From Pelomonas sp. Root1444 (GTDB taxonomy: Bacteria; Pseudomonadota; Gammaproteobacteria; Burkholderiales; Burkholderiaceae_C): DNA of 64,000 nt. This document shows, in pieces, positions 58,379-64,000 of the stretch; the first letter of the stretch is position 1, and each line of letters opens with the position of its first letter. The position numbers and the translations under genes were made by a program. The stretch covers positions 33,017 to 97,016 of the forward strand of contig NZ_LMFP01000011.1 of NCBI RefSeq assembly GCF_001426885.1, read 5' to 3'. The notes below the pieces were generated by a model, which had not been told where the DNA came from, did not search any database, and was given only the letters and a program-made list of their open reading frames with translations.

Positions 58379-61300
58379 ATGACCGATCTCTCTAGCGACT
58401 ACAAAGCGCTGGCCGAGTACCGCCCGACCCACAAGGTCCGTTTCGTCACCGCCGCCAGCCTGTTCGACGGGCATGACGCCGCCATCAACATCATGCGGCG
58501 CATCCTGCAGGGCATGGGTGCGGAGGTCATCCACCTCGGGCACAACCGCTCGGTGGATGAAGTCGTCACCGCGGCGCTGCAGGAGGATGCGCAAGGCATC
58601 GCCATCAGCAGCTACCAGGGCGGGCACGTCGAGTACTTCAAGTACATGGTGCAGCTGCTGAAAGAGCGCGGCGGCGAGCGCATCCAGGTGTTCGGCGGCG
58701 GCGGCGGCGTCATCGTGCCGGCCGAGATCAGTGAGCTTGCCCGAATCGGCGTGCGCATCTTCAGCCCCGAGGACGGCCAGCGCATGGGCCTGCAAGGCAT
58801 GATCGGCGAGATGGTCATGAAGGCCGACCAGGACTTCAGCGTGCATGCGCCCAAGGATCTGTCCGCCATCACCGGGCACTCCGAAGCGGCCTGGCGTTCC
58901 CTCGCCCAGTTGCTGACGGCGCTGGAGAACGGCAAGGCCGACGGTTCAATCGTCGACGCGCTGCGTTCACGGGCCAAAGACATCAAGACGCCGGTCCTCG
59001 GCATCACCGGCACCGGCGGCGCCGGCAAGTCCAGCCTCACCGACGAGCTGATCCGCCGGCTGCGCCTCGACCAGGGCGACGCGCTGCGCGTGGCGCTGGT
59101 CTCCATCGACCCGTCGCGGCGCAAGAGCGGCGGCGCGCTGCTGGGCGACCGCATCCGCATGAACGCGATCGGCCCGTGGTCGCAAGGCCAGCGCGTGTTC
59201 ATGCGCAGCCTCGCCACACGCGACTTCGGCTCCGAGATCTCCCCTGCACTGCCCGACGTCATCGCCGCCGCCAAGGTCGCCGGCTTCGACCTCGTCATCG
59301 TCGAGACCTCCGGCATCGGCCAGGGCGACGCCGCCATCGTGCCGCTGGTGGACGTGCCCATGTACGTGATGACGCCCGAGTTCGGCGCCGCCAGCCAGCT
59401 CGAGAAGATCGACATGCTGGACTTCGCCGAGTTCGTCGCCATCAACAAGTTCGACCGCAAGGGCTCGCTGGACGCGCTGCGCGACGTGGCCAAGCAGGTG
59501 CAGCGCAACCGCGAGGCCTTCACCGTGATGCCGGACCAGATGCCGGTGTTCGGCACGATGGCCAGCCGCTTCAACGACGACGGCGTGACGGCGCTCTACC
59601 AGGCGCTGAAGGCCCGCCTCGCCGACCTGGGCCTGCCGCTGACCGACGGCCGCCTGCCCCCGGTGCACACGCGCCACAGCACGCACCAGACGCCCATCGT
59701 GCCGGCGGGCCGCGTACGCTACCTCGCCGACATCAGCGAGACGGTGCGTGGTTACAAGGCACGCGCGCGCCGGCAGGCGGCGCTGGCCCGAGAGATCCAG
59801 CAGCTGGATGCCAGCCACGCGATGCTCGAAGCGGCCAGCCAGGACGACGCCGGCGGCGCATTGGCCGGCCTCGCCGAGCAGCGCCGCGCCAAACTGGACG
59901 GCGACGCACGCCAGTTGCTGCAGCAGTGGCCCGACATGGTCAAGGCCTATGCCGGCGATGAGTACGTCGTGAAGATCCGCGACAAGGAGATCCGCACCGC
60001 GCTGGTCACGCAGAGCCTGTCCGGCACCAAGATCCGCAAGGTGGTGCTGCCCGGCTACGAATGCCATGGCGAGCTGCTGAAGTGGCTGATGCTGGAGAAC
60101 GTGCCCGGCAGCTTCCCTTACGCGGCCGGCGTGTTCGCGTTCAAGCGCGAGGGCGAAGACCCCACCCGCATGTTCGCGGGCGAAGGCGACGCCTTCCGCA
60201 CCAACCGCCGCTTCAAGCTGGTCAGCGAAGGCATGCCCGCCAAGCGCCTGTCCACGGCCTTCGACTCGGTGACGCTGTACGGCGCCGACCCCGCGCCGCG
60301 GCCGGACATCTACGGCAAGGTCGGCAACTCCGGCGTGTCCATCGCGACGCTGGACGACATGAAGGTGCTGTACGACGGCTTCGACCTGTGCAATCCGAGC
60401 ACATCGGTGTCGATGACGATCAACGGTCCGGCGCCGAGCATCCTCGCGATGTTCATGAATACGGCCATCGACCAGAACCTCGCCAGGTTCCGCGCCGACA
60501 ACGGCCGCGAACCCACGGCCGACGAGGCCGCCAAGATCAAGGACTGGGTGCTGGCCAATGTGCGCGGCACCGTGCAGGCCGACATCCTGAAGGAAGACCA
60601 GGGCCAGAACACCTGCATCTTCTCGACGGAGTTCAGCCTCAAGGTCATGGGTGACATCGCCGAGTTCTTCGTGCACCACAACGTGCGCAACTTCTACTCG
60701 GTGTCGATCTCGGGTTATCACATCGCTGAGGCCGGCGCGAACCCGATCAGCCAGCTGGCGCTGACGCTGTCCAACGGCTTCACGTTCGTGGAGGCCTACC
60801 TCGCGCGCGGCATGCACATCGACGACTTCGCGCCCAACCTGAGCTTCTTCTTCAGCAACGGCATGGACCCGGAGTACACCGTCCTCGGTCGCGTTGCACG
60901 CCGCATCTGGGCCATCTCGATGCGAGACCGCTACGGCGCCAACGAGCGCTCGCAGAAGCTGAAGTACCACGTGCAAACCTCGGGCCGCAGCCTGCACGCG
61001 CAGGAGATCGCGTTCAACGACATCCGCACCACGCTGCAGGCGCTGATCGCGATCTACGACAACTGCAACTCGCTGCACACCAACGCGTTCGACGAGGCGA
61101 TCACGACGCCGACGGAGGACAGCGTGCGCCGCGCGATGGCCATCCAGCTCATCATCAACCGCGAGTGGGGCCTGGCCAAGAACGAGAACCCGTCGCAGGG
61201 CGCCTTCATCATCGACGAGCTGACCGAGCTGGTGGAAGAGGCGGTGCTGACCGAGTTCGAGCGCATCAGCGAACGCGGCGGCGTGCTCGGCGCGATGGAA

Positions 61301-61663
61301 ACCGGCTACCAGCGCGGCCGCATCCAGGAGGAGTCGATGCACTACGAGATGCTCAAGCACACCGGCGAGTACCCCATCATCGGCGTCAACACCTTCCGCA
61401 ACCCCAAGGGCGAGCCGGTGCCGGAGCACATCGAGCTGGCGCGCTCGACGGACGAGGAGAAGCAGTCGCAGCTGCAGCGGCTGGCCGACTTCCACGCCCG
61501 CCACGCGGCCGAAGCGCCGGCCATGCTGGCCCGCCTGCAACAGGCCGTCATCGAGAACCGTAATGTCTTCGACGTGCTGATGGACGCTGTGCGGGTGTGC
61601 TCGCTGGGTCAAATTACCGGCGCGCTGTTTGAAGTGGGCGGGCAGTACCGGCGCAGCATGTGA
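58379..61663 (+). CDS. icmF: Fused isobutyryl-CoA mutase (IcmF)
   Basis: A 1094-residue adenosylcobalamin enzyme that interconverts isobutyryl-CoA and n-butyryl-CoA (some also isovaleryl/pivalyl-CoA). Order: B12-binding domain (about 18-150) with cobalt-ligand His32 in DGHDAAIN and GGGGG near 106-110; MeaB-like G-protein chaperone (about 205-420) with Walker [10 protein letters not shown] (Lys217) and NKFDRKG; then the mutase barrel. [20 protein letters not shown] is IcmF-like, not methylmalonyl-CoA mutase-like. AAGGAGA precedes the ATG. The fused chaperone makes a separate MeaB unnecessary. Confidence 0.95.
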   Translation: MTDLSSDYKALAEYRPTHKVRFVTAASLFDGHDAAINIMRRILQGMGAEVIHLGHNRSVDEVVTAALQEDAQGIAISSYQGGHVEYFKYMVQLLKERGGERIQVFGGGGGVIVPAEISELARIGVRIFSPEDGQRMGLQGMIGEMVMKADQDFSVHAPKDLSAITGHSEAAWRSLAQLLTALENGKADGSIVDALRSRAKDIKTPVLGITGTGGAGKSSLTDELIRRLRLDQGDALRVALVSIDPSRRKSGGALLGDRIRMNAIGPWSQGQRVFMRSLATRDFGSEISPALPDVIAAAKVAGFDLVIVETSGIGQGDAAIVPLVDVPMYVMTPEFGAASQLEKIDMLDFAEFVAINKFDRKGSLDALRDVAKQVQRNREAFTVMPDQMPVFGTMASRFNDDGVTALYQALKARLADLGLPLTDGRLPPVHTRHSTHQTPIVPAGRVRYLADISETVRGYKARARRQAALAREIQQLDASHAMLEAASQDDAGGALAGLAEQRRAKLDGDARQLLQQWPDMVKAYAGDEYVVKIRDKEIRTALVTQSLSGTKIRKVVLPGYECHGELLKWLMLENVPGSFPYAAGVFAFKREGEDPTRMFAGEGDAFRTNRRFKLVSEGMPAKRLSTAFDSVTLYGADPAPRPDIYGKVGNSGVSIATLDDMKVLYDGFDLCNPSTSVSMTINGPAPSILAMFMNTAIDQNLARFRADNGREPTADEAAKIKDWVLANVRGTVQADILKEDQGQNTCIFSTEFSLKVMGDIAEFFVHHNVRNFYSVSISGYHIAEAGANPISQLALTLSNGFTFVEAYLARGMHIDDFAPNLSFFFSNGMDPEYTVLGRVARRIWAISMRDRYGANERSQKLKYHVQTSGRSLHAQEIAFNDIRTTLQALIAIYDNCNSLHTNAFDEAITTPTEDSVRRAMAIQLIINREWGLAKNENPSQGAFIIDELTELVEEAVLTEFERISERGGVLGAMETGYQRGRIQEESMHYEMLKHTGEYPIIGVNTFRNPKGEPVPEHIELARSTDEEKQSQLQRLADFHARHAAEAPAMLARLQQAVIENRNVFDVLMDAVRVCSLGQITGALFEVGGQYRRSM

Positions 61664-61696
61664 ACAGCCTGCGCACCGGCCGCCGCCCGGGAAAAG

Positions 61697-62692
61697 TCAA
61701 CGCGACTGGATCGCCTGCATCGCCGCCTTCACGCGCTGCAGCATGGGCGAGGCCGGCGCCGCCTTGGCATCGAACGGGTGCAGCCGCTGGCCGCCGACCG
61801 CCGCCATGATCTTGCGCACGTACAGCCGCGTCTCGGCATAGGGCGGCACGCCGAGGTAGCGGTCCACCGCGCGCTCGCCGGCGTTGTAGGCGGCCAGCGC
61901 CAGCATCACATCGCCCTCGAAATAGGCCAGCAGCCAGCGCAGGTAGGCCATGCCGGCGCGGATGTTCTGCGAGGGGTCGGTCAGGCGCGTGACGCGAAAG
62001 CGCGCGGCCGTGTCGGGCATCAGCTGCATCAGCCCCTGCGCCTTCTTGGGCGACTCCGCCAGTGGGTCGAAGTTGGACTCCTGCGCCATCACGGCCAGCA
62101 CCAGCGCCGGCGCGAGCTGGTACTCGGGCGCCAGCAGCTTGACGTAGTTGACGATGGCCGGCGGCGCGCGCTCGGGCAGCGGCAGCGTGGCCCACAGCGA
62201 GGTGGCCGACGGCAACCCCTTGGCGCCACGCGCCGGCGGCTGTGCCACGGCCACCGGCGGGTCGGTCTCCGGCGGGCGCAGGCAGGGCGGCGGGTCGCCC
62301 AGCGGCGTGCCGCCCATCGAGTCGAGCATGTTCTGCGCCTGCTGCATGCCCTGCTCGGCGGCGGCGGCGAACATGTGGGCCGCCTCGGCATCGTTGCGCT
62401 GGATGCCGCGGGCGTTCGTCAGCATCCAGCCCAGGCTGTACTGCGCCTCGGCATCGCCGTAGCGGGCAGCGCGGCAATACAGCTTGGCGGCCGCCACCTC
62501 GTCGCGCTTGACGCCGTCGCCATACTCCAGCGCCTTGGCCTCCTGTCGCCAACGCTCCACTTGAGCGGGCACCACCGGCCCGCGCTCGCCCGGCGGCATC
62601 GTCGGGCGGGGCAGCTGTTCCAGCGTCAGCGAGGGCGTCTGGGCCAGGGCGGTCAGGGGCGCGAGCAGCAGCGCCAGCAACAGGGTTCTCAC
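61697..62692 (-). CDS. Lytic transglycosylase (SLT domain) with Sel1-like repeats
   Basis: A 331-residue exported protein. A signal peptide (about 1-18) is followed by two Sel1-like repeats (about 45-125: AAKLYCRAARYGDAEAQYSL, AAHMFAAAAEQGMQQAQNML), a Pro-rich linker, and a soluble lytic transglycosylase domain from about 180. The catalytic Glu205 is in VMAQESNFDP, with GLMQLMPDTAARF and NIRAGMAYLRWLL and AAYNAGERAV. It cleaves peptidoglycan glycan strands. It converges with icmF. Confidence 0.92.
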   Translation of the reverse strand: MRTLLLALLLAPLTALAQTPSLTLEQLPRPTMPPGERGPVVPAQVERWRQEAKALEYGDGVKRDEVAAAKLYCRAARYGDAEAQYSLGWMLTNARGIQRNDAEAAHMFAAAAEQGMQQAQNMLDSMGGTPLGDPPPCLRPPETDPPVAVAQPPARGAKGLPSATSLWATLPLPERAPPAIVNYVKLLAPEYQLAPALVLAVMAQESNFDPLAESPKKAQGLMQLMPDTAARFRVTRLTDPSQNIRAGMAYLRWLLAYFEGDVMLALAAYNAGERAVDRYLGVPPYAETRLYVRKIMAAVGGQRLHPFDAKAAPASPMLQRVKAAMQAIQSR

Positions 62693-62808
62693 GGGCAGAA
62701 GACGACGGCGGCGAAAGCGGGCTGCGAGTCTAGGGCCTGTTCACGCTGCGGCAACGGACCGTCAGAATGGCGGCCCCCGCTGACGCCTGTGATGGACGAA
62801 GAGCTCTC

Positions 62809-63183
62809 ATGACCACCGACAAGGACTCCCCTTCCGAACGCATCACCGCCAAGATCGCCGCCCTCGGCGACTGGCGCGCCGACACGCTGGCCAGGCTGCG
62901 CCAGCTCATCCTGGCCGCGGACGACGCCGTCGTCGAAGCCTGGAAATGGGACGGCCCGGTGTGGGAGTGCGACGGCATCCTGTGCACCGGTGAGACCTAC
63001 AAGGCCAAGGTCAAGCTGACCTTCCCGCACGGTGCCGCCCTGCCCGACCCCAAGGGCCTGTTCAACTCCAGCCTCGAAGGCAAGGTGCGCCGTGCCATCG
63101 ACTTCGGTGCGGCTGACGAAGTGGACGCGGCCGCCTTCAAGGCGCTGATCCGCGCGGCGATCCAGCACAACCGGGCGAAGTGA
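62809..63183 (+). CDS. DUF1801 (YdhG-like) family protein
   Basis: A 124-residue cytoplasmic protein of the DUF1801/iron-chaperone-like fold. Family segments are LRQLILAADDAVVEAWKWDG, VWECDGILCTGETYKAKVKL and FNSSLEGKVRRAIDFGAADE. The molecular function of bacterial members is unestablished. The ATG at 62809 is preferred over one at 62767, which adds a poor leader. Divergent from the transglycosylase gene. Confidence 0.87.
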   Translation: MTTDKDSPSERITAKIAALGDWRADTLARLRQLILAADDAVVEAWKWDGPVWECDGILCTGETYKAKVKLTFPHGAALPDPKGLFNSSLEGKVRRAIDFGAADEVDAAAFKALIRAAIQHNRAK

Positions 63184-63196
63184 CCCGGACGCCGCT

Positions 63197-63526
63197 TCAG
63201 CCTTGCGCCGGCTGGCTGCGGCTGGCGCGCCAGCACTGGATCAGCTGCTCCGCGAGCCCCGGCAGCTCGCCCCGCCCCACCCGCTTGGCGAAGCCGAAAC
63301 GCTCGCCGGCATAGATGCGGTCGTAGGCCAGGCGCGAGACATGCGCGGGCCAGCCCTGGCCGGCCATCAGCGCCGAAAAGCGCTCCAGCAGGTGCAGCTC
63401 CGCCTGCACCGGCCGTTCCTGGCTGGGGACGCGTTCGTCCACGACCAGCCGCGCCGCGCCTTCATGGCAACGGATGCGACGCGGGCCGAAGCTGGGCAGC
63501 GGGATTGGGCGGCGATGGCGGGTCAT
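63197..63526 (-). CDS. Small protein of unknown function
   Basis: A 109-residue basic protein beginning MTRHRRPIPLPSFGPRRIRC, with an acidic helix QAELHLLERFSALMAGQGWP and a conserved-looking RLAYDRIYAGERFGFAKRVG segment. There is no signal peptide or membrane helix. No family is recognised. The ATG at 63526 gives the most natural N-terminus; a start at 63607 adds a Cys/Ala-rich leader. It converges with the DUF1801 gene 13 nt away. Confidence 0.65.
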   Translation of the reverse strand: MTRHRRPIPLPSFGPRRIRCHEGAARLVVDERVPSQERPVQAELHLLERFSALMAGQGWPAHVSRLAYDRIYAGERFGFAKRVGRGELPGLAEQLIQCWRASRSQPAQG

Positions 63527-63643
63527 GGCCGCAAAGATAGGACCGCAGGCCGCCCGGCCAGCGTTCAGAAACAGCGCTTGCGCCGTTCGCGTGCGGGCCG
63601 GATTCACGCAACGGCCGACGGCGTGTTTTTGTTCACGCGTGGA

Positions 63644-64000
63644 TCAGGCTTCCGGCTCGTGGCACACGGCCTCGATGTTGTGCCCGTCCGGGCCGATGAC
63701 GAACGCGGCGTAGTAGTGGGCGTGATAGTGCGGGCGCAGCCCCGGCGCGCCGTGGTCCCGCCCGCCCGCCTCGAGTGCCGCGCGATGGAAGGCGTCGACC
63801 TGGGCGCGCGTGGCCGCCGTGAATGCGAGATGCAGGTGCGCCGGCTTCTCCTGGGTCTCGAACAGGCACAGCGACTCCTTGCCGTGCGGCTGAGCCAGCT
63901 CCGCACCATAGGCCGGCGGCCCCTCGGAGACGAGGGTGACGCCGAGCGGCGCCAGCGCTTCGAGGAAGAACGCCTTGCTCGCGGCGTAATCGCTGGCGCC
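63644..64000 (-). CDS. VOC-family (glyoxalase-like) protein, 5' part cut by window edge
   Basis: The last 118 residues of a VOC-fold protein whose start lies beyond the right edge. Visible are SDYAASKAFFLEALAPLGVT, LAQPHGKESLCLFETQ, then AHLHLAFTAATRAQVDAFHR and the closing HYHAHYYAAFVIGPDGHNIE followed by AVCHEPEA. The His/Glu positions (HLHLAF, GHNIEAV) match metal-ligand sites of glyoxalase-like dioxygenases and lyases. Function is not determinable. The DNA around 63582-63629, just downstream, has a weak hairpin. Confidence 0.88.
   Translation of the reverse strand, partial: GASDYAASKAFFLEALAPLGVTLVSEGPPAYGAELAQPHGKESLCLFETQEKPAHLHLAFTAATRAQVDAFHRAALEAGGRDHGAPGLRPHYHAHYYAAFVIGPDGHNIEAVCHEPEA

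Noticed and set aside
63582-63629. Hairpin GCCGTT/AACGGC followed by TTTTT, like an intrinsic terminator
   Set aside because: The T-run is on the plus strand and 10 nt from the stem, while the neighbouring genes run on the minus strand; the nearest plus gene ended 400 nt earlier.
1-64000. tRNA, rRNA, CRISPR, insertion sequence or prophage signals
   Set aside because: Looked for CCA-ended cloverleafs, repeated spacers, transposase or integrase motifs and flanking repeats; none seen by eye.

Overview
The window is a gene-dense, very GC-rich (about 70%) stretch of bacterial chromosome. Gene content points to a betaproteobacterium of the order Burkholderiales, in the Rubrivivax/Roseateles/Comamonadaceae neighbourhood. 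This rests on an acyl-CoA catabolism set with fused IcmF, AceK, a cytochrome oxidase with fused subunits I and III, DUF3297, and a c-di-GMP-controlled exoprotease. The placement is an inference from gene families, not from a marker gene. I see no rRNA, tRNA, CRISPR array, insertion sequence or prophage. Both edge genes are cut: a PAS protein on the left and a VOC protein on the right.

Layout. 1-2931 (minus): tspO, tsaB, rimI, a uracil-DNA glycosylase-like gene and a PAS sensor, with stop/start overlaps. 3124-5765: small genes, a frameshifted gene beside a GNAT acetyltransferase, signal peptidase I and a potassium-channel-like protein. 5774-13787: a respiratory block with an oxidase I+III fusion, subunit II with a cytochrome c tail, a lipoprotein cytochrome c, a diheme cytochrome c, a cytochrome b, CtaG, and a DUF2231/sorbosone-dehydrogenase-like pair. 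13791-16002: an ABC-2 exporter. 16143-21706: a CadC-like regulator divergent from a MauG-like diheme lipoprotein, then an LDH-like dehydrogenase and a GH10 xylanase. 21758-24044: an MCP and an unusual HTH-REC regulator. 24414-30857: acyl-CoA dehydrogenase and MaoC, then a tightly overlapping thiolase-LysE-SDR-GDSL operon. 30921-33812: AraC, P450, a membrane protein and DUF3297. 33868-39168: a secreted subtilase followed by two histidine kinases, led by a c-di-GMP-I riboswitch. 39532-42994: ECF sigma factor, Ser/Thr kinase and a small secreted protein. 43031-50883: a hypothetical gene, an M16 peptidase pair, VOC, a GST remnant, an FAD monooxygenase and aceK. 50900-58230: carbonic anhydrase, isovaleryl-CoA dehydrogenase, MCP, a NhaR-like regulator, Bax inhibitor-1 and an OPT transporter. 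58379-64000: IcmF, a lytic transglycosylase, small genes and a partial VOC protein.

How the parts work together. Three loci for branched-chain or short acyl-CoA breakdown (thiolase at 30857, isovaleryl-CoA dehydrogenase at 52868, IcmF at 58379) share an upstream palindrome, TTGACGT-NN-ACGTCAA. At icmF it sits in a promoter with a 19-bp spacer, as expected for a MerR-family (LiuR-type) activator. The exoprotease/kinase operon is read through a c-di-GMP aptamer, tying secreted proteolysis and a two-component pathway to the sessile/motile switch. The CadC-like gene carries four TTCA half-sites at an exact 11-bp period just upstream of its start, which suggests autoregulation and control of the divergent diheme cytochrome.
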